From Panacagrimonas perspica (GTDB taxonomy: Bacteria > Pseudomonadota > Gammaproteobacteria > Nevskiales > Nevskiaceae), in NCBI RefSeq assembly GCF_004364935.1, contig NZ_SOBT01000009.1, forward strand, positions 271,994 through 335,993: a DNA stretch of 64,000 bases, read 5' to 3'. Within the stretch, counting starts at the first letter, position 1, and the number at the start of each line of letters is the position of its first letter. The translations under genes were made by a program, and so were the position numbers. Below, in pieces: positions 53,365-62,256 of the stretch. The notes below the pieces were generated by a model. That model was not told the origin of the DNA. It was given only the letters and a program-made list of their open reading frames with translations, and did not search any database.

Positions 53365-54168
53365 GTGACCGTCGCGCCCGCGCAGAACCTTCCGCTCCCC
53401 GAGGCCCCGGCCGATGCCGGGCCGAGCGTGCTGAAGATCCTCACGCTCAACACGCACAAGGGCTTCACGTCCTTCAATCGCCGTCTCGTGCTGCACGAAC
53501 TGCGCGACGCTGTCCGCGGCGTCTCGGCAGACCTGGTGTTCCTGCAGGAAGTCATCGGCGAACACAGTGCGCATCCGGTGCGCTTTCCGTTGTGGCCGGA
53601 AAAATCGCAGTACGAATTTCTCGCCGATTCGATCTGGCAGGCGCATGCCTACGGCCGCAATGCGAGCTATCCGGAAGGCCATCACGGCAATGCGCTGCTG
53701 TCCAAGTTTCCGATCCTCAGCCAGCAGAACCACGACGTCTCCGTCGGCGGTCCCGAGCGGCGTGGACTGCTGCATTGCGCGATCGACATTCCGGGGCGCT
53801 CGCACCCGCTGCACGCCATCTGTGTGCATCTGGGCCTGCGTGGGTCCCACCGCCTGCGCCAGATGGACATGATGTGCGAACTGATCGAACGCGAGATTCC
53901 ACCCGATGCGGCGCTGATCGTCGCCGGCGACTTCAATGACTGGCGCATCCGTGCCAATGCACGCCTGTGGAAGCGCGCGCAGCTGCGGGAAGTGTTTCTC
54001 GAGCATCGCGGGCAGTCCGCGCGGACCTTCCCGGCGCGGTGGCCGTTGCTGCGCCTGGACCGCGTGTACGTGCGCAACGTCTCGGTCCGCGATATGTCGG
54101 TGCTGTCGCTGCGTCCCTGGTCGCACCTGTCCGACCATGCGGGACTGCTCGTCGAGGTGGCGATTTGA
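53365..54168 (+). CDS. Endonuclease/exonuclease/phosphatase (EEP) family protein
   Basis: A 267-residue metal-dependent phosphodiesterase of the EEP fold. Motifs in order: KILTLNTHKG, DLVFLQEV (catalytic Glu), EGHHGNALLSKFPI, CVHLGLRGSHRLRQ, VAGDFNDWR (Asp and Asn) and SDHAGLLVEV (Asp-His). The lack of a signal peptide suggests a cytoplasmic or membrane-bound place. It overlaps the cardiolipin synthase gene by four bases (TTGA), so it probably acts in phospholipid turnover with it, as in pairs like Escherichia coli YbhP-ClsB. The GTG at 53365 has only a weak ribosome-binding site, and the residues before KILTLN are variable, so the exact start is uncertain. Confidence 0.85.
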   Translation: MTVAPAQNLPLPEAPADAGPSVLKILTLNTHKGFTSFNRRLVLHELRDAVRGVSADLVFLQEVIGEHSAHPVRFPLWPEKSQYEFLADSIWQAHAYGRNASYPEGHHGNALLSKFPILSQQNHDVSVGGPERRGLLHCAIDIPGRSHPLHAICVHLGLRGSHRLRQMDMMCELIEREIPPDAALIVAGDFNDWRIRANARLWKRAQLREVFLEHRGQSARTFPARWPLLRLDRVYVRNVSVRDMSVLSLRPWSHLSDHAGLLVEVAI

Positions 54169-55475
54169 ACACCGTGACGACGGCAACCCACAGGAAACCA
54201 GGCGCTGCCGACGACGGACCGGGCACCTGGACCTACGGCAACGACGTCCGGCTGCTGGTCAACGGCGAGGAGTACTACCCCGCCGTCTTTGCGGCCATGA
54301 ACGAAGCGTCCACGGAAATCCTGCTGGAGAGCTTCCTGGTGTTCGACGACGAGGTCGGTCGCGAACTCAAGAAGGTTCTGGAGGACGCCGCCCGACGCGG
54401 CGTCCGGGTCGTGGCGACGATCGATCACTACGGCTCGCCCGACCTGCCACGCGAGTTCATCACCGAGCTGATCGACGCCGGCGTCGACTTCCGCTATTTC
54501 GATCCGCAACCCCGCCTGATGGGTGTGCGCACGAACATGTTCAGGCGCCTGCACCGCAAGATCGTCGTCGTCGATCGCCAGCGCGCTTTCGTCGGCGGCA
54601 TCAACTACTCGATCGATCACCTTCGCAAGCACGGAGCGGAGTCCAAGCAGGACTACGCGGTGGAACTCAAGGGCCCCATCGTCGAGCACTTCCGCCTGCT
54701 CGTCGAAGGTCTCCTGAACAATCGCCCGTTCCCACGCAACAAGCCCTGGTGGCGCAGCCGGGTCTCGCCGGTCTCCTCGGACCGCGCGATGGAAAAAGGA
54801 GTGCCCGCGCTCGCCGTCTGGCGTGACAACGACCGTCACAAGGATGATATCGAGCTGCACTACCGGTCCGCGATCCGGCAGGCGAAGAAAGACATCCTGA
54901 TCGCGAACGCCTACTTCTTTCCCGGCTATCGGCTGGTTCGCGACATGCGCCGCGCCGCTCGCCGCGGCGTGCGTGTGCGCCTGGTGCTGCAGGGGGGATC
55001 AGCCGACAAGGCGCTGCCGACGTATGCCGCCCGCTCGCTCTATCGCTACCTCGCACGGGCCGGTGTCGCCGTGTACGAATATTGCGAACGCCCGTTGCAC
55101 GGTAAGGTCGCGGTCATCGACGACGAATGGGCGACCGTGGGTTCGAGCAATCTCGACCCGAGCAGCCTGTCCTTGAATCTCGAGGCCAACGTGATCACGC
55201 ATCACGCGGGTTTCGCCTCGCTGCTCAGGGACGAGATCGAGACGCTGATCGAGCACCACTGCCTGAGCATCGAACGCAAGGATTTCCACGAAGAGGCTGC
55301 GTGGCGTCGCTGGGCGGGATTTGTCGTATTCCACCTGATGCGCCAGTTTCCGTATTGGGATCGCTGGCTGCCGCATCGGGAGCAACCCATCCTGCCGGCG
55401 ACGAAGGCTGTCGAATTGGCGCCTCCGCCAGAGCCGCCCGCCGAGTCCGTCGACGCAACCGCGACGCGCGCCTAG
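54165..55475 (+). CDS. clsB: Cardiolipin synthase B-type phospholipase D family protein
   Basis: A 436-residue protein with two phospholipase D HKD motifs, LHRKIVVVD (about 131-138) and LHGKVAVID (about 311-318), each followed by a Gly-rich GG/GSSN turn. It joins phosphatidylglycerol and another phospholipid into cardiolipin, at the inner membrane. There are no transmembrane helices, as in ClsB. I chose the TTG at 54165, because GAGG lies seven bases before it and it overlaps the EEP stop; the GTG three codons later (54174) is possible. It converges on rpoN, with a REP pair in between. Confidence 0.87.
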   Translation: MNTVTTATHRKPGAADDGPGTWTYGNDVRLLVNGEEYYPAVFAAMNEASTEILLESFLVFDDEVGRELKKVLEDAARRGVRVVATIDHYGSPDLPREFITELIDAGVDFRYFDPQPRLMGVRTNMFRRLHRKIVVVDRQRAFVGGINYSIDHLRKHGAESKQDYAVELKGPIVEHFRLLVEGLLNNRPFPRNKPWWRSRVSPVSSDRAMEKGVPALAVWRDNDRHKDDIELHYRSAIRQAKKDILIANAYFFPGYRLVRDMRRAARRGVRVRLVLQGGSADKALPTYAARSLYRYLARAGVAVYEYCERPLHGKVAVIDDEWATVGSSNLDPSSLSLNLEANVITHHAGFASLLRDEIETLIEHHCLSIERKDFHEEAAWRRWAGFVVFHLMRQFPYWDRWLPHREQPILPATKAVELAPPPEPPAESVDATATRA

Positions 55476-55488
55476 CCACTGCGAAGAC

Positions 55489-55544
55489 GTAGCCCGGGCG
55501 AAGCCCGGGGTTGCGCTCCGGATCAGAGAGGCACCCCGGGCTGC
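55489..55544 (+). repeat. GTAG-type REP pair between clsB and rpoN
   Basis: The left arm begins GTAGCCCGGGCGAAGCCCGG at 55489 and the right arm (complement of GCAGCCCGGGG) ends at 55544. It lies between convergent genes and may serve as a two-way stop for transcription. Confidence 0.7.
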
Positions 55545-55549
55545 ATCAC

Positions 55550-57046
55550 TTACATCACCTTGCGGAATTCCGCCGGCGGCACCTTCAACATGCGCCGGTA
55601 CTTGGTGACCGTGCGTCGCGCGATGCGAATGCCCTGCTGCTGCAGCAGCGCCGCGATATCCACGTCCGACAACGGCTGACTGCGGCGTTCCGCCCCGATC
55701 ATCCCGTGGATGATGTTGCGCACCGACGCCGCGCTGCAGGCAGGGCCGTCCTTGCGCGGCAGTTCGCGCGAGAAGAAGTGCTTGAACTCGAAGCACCCGC
55801 GCGGCGTGCTCATGTACTTGTTGCCGGTGGCGCGCGACACCGTCGACTCGTGCAGACCCAGCTCGACGGCGACGTCACGCAGCACCAGCGGCTTGAGCGC
55901 GATGTCACCCTGCTCGAAGAATGCGCGCTGGCGTTCCACGATGAATTGCGCAACGCGCAGGATCGTATCGAAGCGCTGTTCCACGTTGCGCACCAGCCAG
56001 CGCGCTTCCTGCAACTGCTGGCTCATCTGCGGATGCGCGCTGCGGCGGCAGCCACGGAACATGTCGACGTAGCTGCGGTTCAAGCGAGCACCGGAGCGGA
56101 TCGACGGGTTCAGCGCGGCCGTGAGCTTGCCCTTGGATTCGTAGACGATCACGTCGGGAATCACGTAGTCCGGCGCCTTGGCCTGGTAGCGGCTCGCCGG
56201 ATCCGGATCCAGCCTGCGGATCAGCGCCAAGGCTTCGCGCATCGCCTCTTCTTCACAGTCGAGCCGCTTGCGCAGGCTCTGGAAATCACGACGCGACAGC
56301 ACGTCGATGTGCTCGGTGAGAATCGTGCGGGCCAGCTCCAGCCCCGGCGTCTCCGGGTCCTTCGCGCGCAACTGCATCAACAGGCACTCGGTCAGCGAGG
56401 TGGCGCCGACGCCGACGGGCTCGAACGTACGCACCAGCGCGATGGCGGCCTGCATCTCCTCGGTCGTCATCGGCGGCGAGATCTCCACCTGGTCGAGCGA
56501 GGACTGCACGTCCTCGCGCAGGTAGCCGTCGTCGTCGAGCGTCTCGATGACGACCTCGGCGGCGAGCACTTCACGCTCGCTGCAACGCGAGGCGTAGAGC
56601 TGGCTGCGCAGGAAGTCGCGCAGTCCCCTGGTTTCACCGACCCAGCCGAGCTGAGGTCCGTCCTCGTCGCTCGACGCTGCGCCTGGCGTGCGCTCGAACG
56701 CAAAATCATCCGGCGGCGCATCCGACTGCAAGCCTTCGGCGCGCTCCACCATCGGATCGGCTTCGGCGAGCGCCGTGTTCTCCGTACCATCGGTGACCAG
56801 CGCGGCCGGTTCCATCATCGCGTCGGCGGTAGGAGCCGCTTCGGTGACGGCGTCGATATCGGGTGTGGCGGTCGAGGTTGCGGCTTCGACTTCCTCGGAT
56901 TCCTCGAGGAAGGGATTGGTCATCACCGAATTGCGCAGTTCCAATTCGAAGTCGACGGCGGAAAGTTGGAGCAAGCGGATCGCCTGCTGCATGCGCGGCG
57001 AGATCGTGAGGTTCTGTCTCGTGCCGAGTCCCAGTGATACAGACAT
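55550..57046 (-). CDS. rpoN: RNA polymerase sigma-54 factor, divergent
   Basis: A 498-residue sigma-54. Region I is recognisable but unusual: RQNLTISPRMQQAIRLLQLSAVDFELELRN. An acidic region II follows (about 50-140), then the core-binding domain and the DNA-binding helix-turn-helix (LHESTVSRATGNKYMSTPRGCFEFKHFFS). The RpoN box is ARRTVTKYRR (476-485) instead of the near-universal ARRTVAKYRE. AGGAGA before the ATG at 57046 fixes the start. It stands alone, without the usual yhbH/hpf, ptsN and lptB neighbours, so it is probably a second copy. Xanthomonads often have two rpoN genes. It must work with enhancer-binding proteins encoded elsewhere. Confidence 0.9.
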   Translation of the reverse strand: MSVSLGLGTRQNLTISPRMQQAIRLLQLSAVDFELELRNSVMTNPFLEESEEVEAATSTATPDIDAVTEAAPTADAMMEPAALVTDGTENTALAEADPMVERAEGLQSDAPPDDFAFERTPGAASSDEDGPQLGWVGETRGLRDFLRSQLYASRCSEREVLAAEVVIETLDDDGYLREDVQSSLDQVEISPPMTTEEMQAAIALVRTFEPVGVGATSLTECLLMQLRAKDPETPGLELARTILTEHIDVLSRRDFQSLRKRLDCEEEAMREALALIRRLDPDPASRYQAKAPDYVIPDVIVYESKGKLTAALNPSIRSGARLNRSYVDMFRGCRRSAHPQMSQQLQEARWLVRNVEQRFDTILRVAQFIVERQRAFFEQGDIALKPLVLRDVAVELGLHESTVSRATGNKYMSTPRGCFEFKHFFSRELPRKDGPACSAASVRNIIHGMIGAERRSQPLSDVDIAALLQQQGIRIARRTVTKYRRMLKVPPAEFRKVM

Positions 57047-57329
57047 ACGGTCTCCTGATTCCAGTTTTTGGATGAGTGTTCTGAACCGTTCATGGCAATG
57101 CCCATGCCATCGCCGGATCACGTCGGAGCGGCGTATCCCGTGATCCGGAGAAGCGGCCGGCATCACGCTCGCAAGCTGCATGGCGCCTGCACGTGCGGCT
57201 TGCATCCTGCGCGGAAGATGCACGCCACCGTCACCCGGGGGAAACGGAAACTCCTGCAATAACAACGACACTCGGAGACGACTGCCATTGGCACGATGCG
57301 TGGAACCAGAACAGCGGACGACATGCTCG

Positions 57330-57468
57330 CGTGACGTCCGGACCGCCCCCCAGACGGTCCTGCAGCGGCCTCTCCTCCCTGTGCGGCCGCTGCTGGAGTG
57401 AACATGTTTCGATTGCATGTTCGTTCCATGTTCAGAGAGGCAGCTCCCCGGCTGCCTCTCTTTTTTTT
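57330..57468 (+). ncRNA. Candidate structured small RNA with C-rich loops
   Basis: Four consecutive hairpins on the plus strand: 57340-57345 with 57355-57360 (loop CCCCCCAGA), 57362-57370 with 57385-57393 (9 bp, loop TCTCCTCCCTGTGC), 57400-57406 with 57416-57422 (loop TTTCGATTG), and the terminator 57434-57444 with 57451-57461 (loop TCCCCG, then eight T). No open frame on this strand ends here, so the terminator is orphan. Three loops carry runs of C able to pair with ribosome-binding sites, as in Xanthomonas sX13 and the CcsR-type RNAs (recalled). The 5' end is a guess; no promoter was identified. Confidence 0.5.
57434..57468 (+). terminator. Strong Rho-independent terminator without an upstream gene
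   Basis: A perfect 11-bp stem (AGAGAGGCAGC and complement), six-base loop and eight T. The nearest upstream plus-strand gene is clsB, 2 kb away and behind the oppositely read rpoN, so this terminator implies an unannotated transcript. Confidence 0.85.
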
Positions 57469-57579
57469 GTCCGGCCGGCCGTGCGCGTTGCGCGTGTATC
57501 CCGCCGCACCGGGCACATTCCTTGAGGACTCCGTTGCTGCAGAACTACGGAAAATCACTCAAGCAAAGGAGTCATCTCG

Positions 57580-58035
57580 ATGAAGAACAACCAGGAAGCT
57601 GTTTCCACGCTCAACAACCTGATCGAAATCTCGCGCGACGGCGAGATGGGGTTCATGGCCGCCGCAGAGAAGGCGGATGACCCGGGTCTCAAGAGCCTGT
57701 TGCAGGATCGGTCGCGAAGCTGTGCCAGTGCGACCAGCGAATTGCAGGGTCTGATCCGCTCACTGGGCGGAACGCCCGAAGACAGCGGCACCATTGCTGG
57801 CGCCGTCCATCGCGGCTGGACCAAGGTCCGCGCCGCGGTGGGCGACAACAATGTCGCGGTGCTCGAGGAAGTCGAGCGGGGCGAAGACGTCGCCAAGAGC
57901 GCTTACGCCAAGGCGCTGAAGGCCGATCTGCCCGCCGACATTCGCCAGACGATCGATCTGCAGTACCAGGGCGTGCTGCGCAATCACGACCGCGTGCGCG
58001 ATCTTCGCAACCAGTACCGCGCGTCGAAGCACTGA
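57580..58035 (+). CDS. PA2169-family four-helix-bundle protein (DUF2383)
   Basis: A 151-residue helical, ferritin-like protein of the PA2169 family (AVSTLNNLIEISRDGEMGFMAAAEKADDPGLKSLLQDRS, then ATSELQGLIRSLGGTPEDSGTIAGAVHRGW and LEEVERGEDVAKSAYAKAL). The Gly-rich turn and RGW are typical. There is no signal peptide. Members are stress- or stationary-phase-induced, and the biochemical role is unknown. AAGGAG eight bases before the ATG supports the start. It is followed by an intrinsic terminator, so it is transcribed alone. In P. aeruginosa the family's namesake lies near the glg/tre genes and Ku, as here. Confidence 0.9.
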   Translation: MKNNQEAVSTLNNLIEISRDGEMGFMAAAEKADDPGLKSLLQDRSRSCASATSELQGLIRSLGGTPEDSGTIAGAVHRGWTKVRAAVGDNNVAVLEEVERGEDVAKSAYAKALKADLPADIRQTIDLQYQGVLRNHDRVRDLRNQYRASKH

Positions 58036-58088
58036 CGCGACGACGCGGACGGCGCGCATCGCCGATCCGCGGAACACGCGACATCGAG

Positions 58089-58127
58089 GCGGGGCCGGAT
58101 ACGTTGTCGTCCGGCCCCGCTTTTTTT
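58089..58127 (+). terminator. Terminator of the PA2169-family gene
   Basis: An 11-bp perfect stem (58089-58099 with 58110-58120, GCGGGGCCGGA and complement), ten-base loop, then seven T. It separates the gene from ku. Confidence 0.85.
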
Positions 58128-58172
58128 CTGCCGTCATCTCGTCTTCACGCCCTCGCCCGCAGGAGCAACCCC

Positions 58173-59084
58173 ATGGCAAGACCCATCTGGACCGGCGCGA
58201 TCTCGTTCGGCCTCCTGAATATCCCGGTTCAGCTCATGCCGGCGGAACGGCGCATCGATCTGCGTTTCCACATGCTCGACAGCCGCAACCAGAAGCGCGT
58301 GCGCTACGAGCGCGTGAATGCCGACACCGGCGAGGAAGTGCCGTGGAAGGACGTCGTGAAGGCTTTTGAATACAGCAAGGGAAATTACGTGGTACTCGAA
58401 GAAGAGGACATCCGCAACGCCGCACCTGAGAGCAAGGAGTCGGTGGACATCGAGGCCTTCGTCGATCCCGAAGAGCTCGGCCCGATGTATTTCGACCGTC
58501 CCTACTACCTGGTGCCGACCCGAAAGTCGGAGAAGGGCTATGTCCTGTTGCGCGAGACGTTGCGGGATCTGAAAAAGGCCGGGCTTGCGCGCGTCGTGAT
58601 CCGTACGCGCGAGCATCTGGCACTGGTCCTGCCGGACGAGGAGGCGCTGGTGCTGCACCTGCTGCGCTTCCCGCAGGAACTGGTCGATCGCGACGAGTAC
58701 AGCTTTCCGGGCAAGAGCGACCGCAGCTACAAGATCGCGCCGCGCGAGCGCGAGATGGCGCGCCAGCTCGTGTCGTCGATGTCCGCACCGTTCAAGCCGT
58801 CGGACTACCGCGATGAATTCCGTGACCGTCTTTCCAAGGTCATCCAGGCGCGCGTGAAGGCCAAGGGCAAGGGCAAGAAGCGCGTGGAGCCCGTGACCGA
58901 TGCTCACGACGAACATCAGGAGTCCGGCAAGGTCGTCGACTTCATGGCGCTGCTGAAGAAGAGCATCGCGGACAACAAGCGCACGCCGGCTGCGACGAAG
59001 AAGGCGGGGGCGAAAGCAAAGAAGACCGCGGTGGCACGACGACACCCGGCTCCTGCGCGCAAGGCGAAGGCGCGGGCACGTTGA
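58173..59084 (+). CDS. ku: Non-homologous end-joining protein Ku
   Basis: A 303-residue bacterial Ku, which forms a dimer ring on DNA double-strand ends. It has the start MARPIWTGAISFGLLNIPVQL and the core blocks HMLDSRNQKRVRYERVN, GYVLLRETL and MSAPFKPSDYRDEFRDRL. Residues after about 255 form a Lys/Ala/Arg-rich tail of the type that binds DNA and recruits ligase LigD. AGGAG nine bases before the ATG fixes the start. The partner ligase LigD is not in the window. It is placed after a terminator, so it has its own promoter. Its neighbours are stress genes. Confidence 0.95.
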   Translation: MARPIWTGAISFGLLNIPVQLMPAERRIDLRFHMLDSRNQKRVRYERVNADTGEEVPWKDVVKAFEYSKGNYVVLEEEDIRNAAPESKESVDIEAFVDPEELGPMYFDRPYYLVPTRKSEKGYVLLRETLRDLKKAGLARVVIRTREHLALVLPDEEALVLHLLRFPQELVDRDEYSFPGKSDRSYKIAPREREMARQLVSSMSAPFKPSDYRDEFRDRLSKVIQARVKAKGKGKKRVEPVTDAHDEHQESGKVVDFMALLKKSIADNKRTPAATKKAGAKAKKTAVARRHPAPARKAKARAR

Positions 59085-59111
59085 AGGTAGCCTTTGCGCC
59101 CCCGCGCTTCT

Positions 59112-59176
59112 GTAGTGTGCGCTCCGCGCACGCGATCCCCGCCGGCGGTCGGTGAGGTGCGCGGGGCGCACCCTAC
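59112..59176. repeat. Inverted repeat GTAGTGTGCGCTCCGCGCAC
   Basis: 20-base arms at 59112-59131 and 59157-59176 are near-perfect complements (GTAGTGTGCGCT... against GTAGGGTGCGCC...). Each has the GTAG head and a GTGCGC core, a design I recall from xanthomonad intergenic repeats. Confidence 0.65.
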
Positions 59177-59203
59177 GCTCCACCTGCCTTCGGGTTGACG
59201 CGA

Positions 59204-59310
59204 ACCTTTCCCACAGGGAGAGGGGCTGGAGATGAGGGAGCGTCTGTTCGAAGTTCCCGGACACTCCCTCATCCGCCCCTTCGGGGCGCCTTCTCCCCGC
59301 GGGAGAAGGA
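59204..59310. repeat. CTCTCCC-type palindromic repeat, second copy
   Basis: Contains TTTCCCACAGGGAGAGG, ATGAGGGAG with ACTCCCTCAT, GCCCCTTCGGGGC and TTCTCCCCGCGGGAGAA hairpins. Related to the cluster at 16314-16458. Confidence 0.6.
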
Positions 59311-59646
59311 ACGGCCCGGTACCGAGGCAGTACCGCGGCGTCCTCGCCTCTTGCACTGTCGCCATGACCGTATCCTGCGGATCGAAACACCGCGTGCGGC
59401 ACCGGATGACCCCGTCGCGTGCCGCGCCGTACGAAGCTTCTGAACTTCTCGCAGTTTCTGCTGACCAACGCTTGCAACAACCACTTGGCACAGTGTTCGC
59501 TACAAGGCTGCAGGCTCAGGCGATCGACACACCGACTCACGCTCTGCCCCGACGATTTCGCTGACCTCCTGTTCGGTGAGAAGTAACAATCCGAATGTAT
59601 TGCACGGGGAGTAGGTCCTCCGATCAGGTTGACAGCACCAACGCAG

Positions 59647-59684
59647 AAAAAGCCCCGGCTCGCATCGACGAGCCGGGGCTTTTT
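59647..59684. terminator. Bidirectional terminator
   Basis: A 12-bp stem (59651-59662 with 59669-59680, AGCCCCGGCTCG and complement), loop CATCGA, with A-run before and T-run after, so it works on both strands. It lies 31 bases past the stop of the PQQ-type dehydrogenase gene and may also catch transcripts from ku. Confidence 0.85.
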
Positions 59685-59715
59685 CGTGAACGGCGCCGCG
59701 AGCGGTGAGAAGGGA

Positions 59716-61095
59716 TCAGTGGACCGTGGGCGCCGGCGGCGCGATGGCCGCGGGCACCGGCGAGGCCGACGATGCCGCTGCGTTCGCGGTGACCCGCCAG
59801 ATGCGGTTGCCGACATCGTCCGCAACCAGCAGGGCGCCCTGTGCGTCGATGGTGACGCCCACCGGCCGGCCACGCGCCTCGCCCGCCTCCTCGTCGAGGA
59901 AGTCGACGAGCACGTCCTGCGGCGGACCGACCGGCTTGCCGTCCGCGAACGGCACGAAGATCACCTTGTAGCCGCTGCGCGGGTTCCGGTTCCACGAGCC
60001 GTGCTGGCCCACGAACATGCCTTGCGTGTACGGCTCCGGCAGTTGGCTGCCCCTTGCACTGCTCAGGCCCAGCGACGCGGTATGCGGTCCGAGCGCGTAG
60101 TCCGGCACCAGCGCCTTCTCGACCATGTCGGGACGCGGCGGCTTCACGCGATCGTCCACATGCGCGCCGTAGTAGCTCCACGGCCAGCCGTAGAAACCGC
60201 CCTCCTTCACCGCGGTCATGTAGTCCGGCACCAGGTCGCTGCCGATCTCGTCGCGCTCATTGACTGCCACCCACAGCTCACCGCTGGTCGGCTCCCACGC
60301 CATGCCCACCGGATTCCGCAGCCCGTCCGCGTAGATCCGGCGTGCACCACTGGCGGCATCGATCTCGAGAATCGCAGCGCGTTCCGTCTCGATCTCCAGT
60401 CCGTGCTCGGCGACATTGCTGTTGGAGCCGACACCGACGTACAGCTTGCTGCCGTCGGCCGAGGCGATGAGGCTCTTGGTCCAGTGATGGTTGCGCGGAC
60501 CCCCGGGAAGTTCGGCCACGAGTTCGCGCGTGGTCTTGTCTGCCACGCCGTCCGGCGTGTAGCGGAAACGCAGCAGCGCGTCCGCGTCGGCGACGTAGAA
60601 ACGGTCACCGACCAGCGCCATGCCGAACGGAGAATTGAGGTCTTCGAGAAACGGCAGGCGCTCGTCGGCAACGCCGTCGTGGTCGGTATCGCGCAGCAAC
60701 GTGATGCGATTGGCGCTGGGCACGCCCGCGCCTGCGCGCTTCATGACGAAGCCCTGGATCCGGTTCTTGAAGCCCTTGCCTTCGTCCGGCCGTTTCGGCG
60801 CGTTGGTCTCTGCGACCAGCACGTCGCCATTGGGCAACACATAGAGCCAGCGCGGGTGGTCCAGGCCCTCGGCGAAGGCGTTCACCTGCAGGCCGGTGGC
60901 GGCCTTCGGCGCCATGCCCTGCGGCCAGCCGCTCGCCTTCGCGATGTTCACCGTCGGGAACATCGCCTTGGCGGGCGCGGGCAGCTTCGGCGACGGCCCC
61001 GTGCCGTCCGAGACCGGCAGGCTGGCCGGTGCGGAACATGCCAGCAGCCCGAGCAACAACAGCGGCGCGAGCGCCAGGTGAAAGAGGGGCTTCAT
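59716..61095 (-). CDS. PQQ-dependent sugar dehydrogenase-like lipoprotein (sorbosone dehydrogenase family)
   Basis: A 459-residue exported six-bladed beta-propeller. The N-terminus is a lipoprotein signal (LLLLGLLAC, lipidated Cys at about residue 20). The propeller has [68 protein letters not shown] and [16 protein letters not shown], which match the glucose/sorbosone dehydrogenase family that uses pyrroloquinoline quinone. It oxidises an unknown sugar or aldehyde in the periplasm. No pqq synthesis genes lie in the window. I chose the ATG at 61095, right before the signal, with GGAG ten bases ahead. It is 71 bases after the MscS gene on the same strand. Confidence 0.87.
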   Translation of the reverse strand: MKPLFHLALAPLLLLGLLACSAPASLPVSDGTGPSPKLPAPAKAMFPTVNIAKASGWPQGMAPKAATGLQVNAFAEGLDHPRWLYVLPNGDVLVAETNAPKRPDEGKGFKNRIQGFVMKRAGAGVPSANRITLLRDTDHDGVADERLPFLEDLNSPFGMALVGDRFYVADADALLRFRYTPDGVADKTTRELVAELPGGPRNHHWTKSLIASADGSKLYVGVGSNSNVAEHGLEIETERAAILEIDAASGARRIYADGLRNPVGMAWEPTSGELWVAVNERDEIGSDLVPDYMTAVKEGGFYGWPWSYYGAHVDDRVKPPRPDMVEKALVPDYALGPHTASLGLSSARGSQLPEPYTQGMFVGQHGSWNRNPRSGYKVIFVPFADGKPVGPPQDVLVDFLDEEAGEARGRPVGVTIDAQGALLVADDVGNRIWRVTANAAASSASPVPAAIAPPAPTVH

Positions 61096-61166
61096 GACTC
61101 GAATGCTCCGTTGGTTGTCTCGATCGCGTTGCGGCACTGCGACGCAGGTCCTGCCCGTCGGCATCC

Positions 61167-61988
61167 TCATGCCAGCGTGAGTTCGCCTGCGTGCGTGCGT
61201 CGGCGGATCTCCACCAGCAATCTCGACTGTAGCTGGCCGCGTCGAGAGACATCGCCCCGGACCCAGGCGACGGTCTCGATCGTCACGCCCCCGGCGTCCA
61301 TTCCGGTGATGTTGACCTCCGGTTCGCGCGGCGCCAGCGCGTCCTGGATGGACTTGAGCGATTCGCGGATGACCTTCAAGCCTTCTTCGGGATCCTGCGA
61401 ATTGGCCAGCTTGAACGTGAGCTGCAAAGCGCTGACGCCGTCGCCGTTGGCGAAGTTGCGCACGGTCTCGGTGATGAATTTCTGGTTGGGCACGATCGCC
61501 GCCGCACCGCGTACCGTCCGCAACACGGTGCTGCGGGCGTTGATGGCCACCACGTCGCCCTCGATGCCGCCGATCTCGATGCGGTCTCCGATCTTCACCG
61601 GCTGCTCGAACATCACGATCAGGCCGCTGACGAAATTGCTGACGATGTTCTGCAGGCCGAAACCCAGGCCGACACCGATGGCGCCGGCGAGCACGCTGAG
61701 CGCACTGAGCTTGAGGCCCACGTTCTGCATGATCAGCGAGATGCCGAAGATCAGCAGCACGTACTGCAGCATCGTGGCGATCGTCATCCGCGTACCGACA
61801 TCGAGCGGACTGTGCTGCAACAGCTTGACGACGCGATTGCGCAACCAGCGCGTGACGGCCACCAGAACGACCAGCGCCAGCATCGTCTTGAGGATGGTGC
61901 TGACGCGCACCGACGTCTGGTCGAGCGTGAACAGCGAGACGTCCCACTGCGACATCGCCAAGATCCACTCGTTGAAACCCTCCAGCAT
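61167..61988 (-). CDS. MscS-family mechanosensitive ion channel
   Basis: A 273-residue small-conductance mechanosensitive channel. There are three membrane helices; the third has the pore motif [34 protein letters not shown], followed by the beta domain ([23 protein letters not shown]) and a short vestibule. It opens on hypo-osmotic shock to let solutes out. AAGGAG six bases before the ATG at 61988 supports this start; the open frame extends 62 codons upstream without a signal. The presence beside trehalose and glycogen genes fits an osmotic-stress theme. It is divergent from the BON-domain gene. Confidence 0.92.
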   Translation of the reverse strand: MLEGFNEWILAMSQWDVSLFTLDQTSVRVSTILKTMLALVVLVAVTRWLRNRVVKLLQHSPLDVGTRMTIATMLQYVLLIFGISLIMQNVGLKLSALSVLAGAIGVGLGFGLQNIVSNFVSGLIVMFEQPVKIGDRIEIGGIEGDVVAINARSTVLRTVRGAAAIVPNQKFITETVRNFANGDGVSALQLTFKLANSQDPEEGLKVIRESLKSIQDALAPREPEVNITGMDAGGVTIETVAWVRGDVSRRGQLQSRLLVEIRRRTHAGELTLA

Positions 61989-62256
61989 CTCCAACTCCTT
62001 TGTCAGCCCGTCGCCTTGAAGGCGGGAGCCGGCGCGCGCAGGAAACGTGCCCGCTAAGAGTCTGCAAATTCGCGGGTCGCGTACCCGGATCCGTGGATTC
62101 TGCGCACCGTCGCCACGCAGAGGGCTGTTGCTCGCGCGTGTATCGCCCGATATCCGGAATGCTCGGCGAGGCATGCGCGTTGCGGCCCTTGATCCATCGG
62201 ACTTACTTGCAGGGTTCGAGACTTCACTTCATGAACGGGCAAGCACTGGAGAGACG

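Larger units (their letters stand above)
57047..57579. other. Intergenic region between rpoN and the PA2169-family gene
   Basis: These 533 bases hold no convincing protein gene. The left part should contain the rpoN promoter (leftward). The middle, 57330-57468, folds into four hairpins ending in a strong rightward terminator and is listed as a candidate sRNA. The last ~110 bases lead into the PA2169-type gene; no clear promoter could be picked by eye. Confidence 0.55.
59085..59715. other. Intergenic region with repeats between ku and the PQQ-type dehydrogenase
   Basis: These 631 bases between two convergent genes contain two repeat elements (59112-59176 and 59204-59310) and a two-way terminator (59647-59684). 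The stretch 59330-59640 shows nothing I can support as a gene; its open frames lack start signals and known motifs. It may be the remnant of a lost gene. Confidence 0.55.

Noticed and set aside
57287-57303. Possible sigma-54 promoter (TGGCAC at 57289-57294 region) before the sRNA
   Set aside because: TGGCAC is present but the -12 part reads GTGG instead of TTGCA at the right spacing, so the GC pair at -12 is missing.
57163-57558. Small open frames on either strand in the rpoN upstream region
   Set aside because: They lack ribosome-binding sites and cross the hairpins and terminator of the sRNA candidate.
59330-59640. A degraded gene between ku and the dehydrogenase gene
   Set aside because: No translated segment in any frame shows a recognisable motif; it stays a possibility only.
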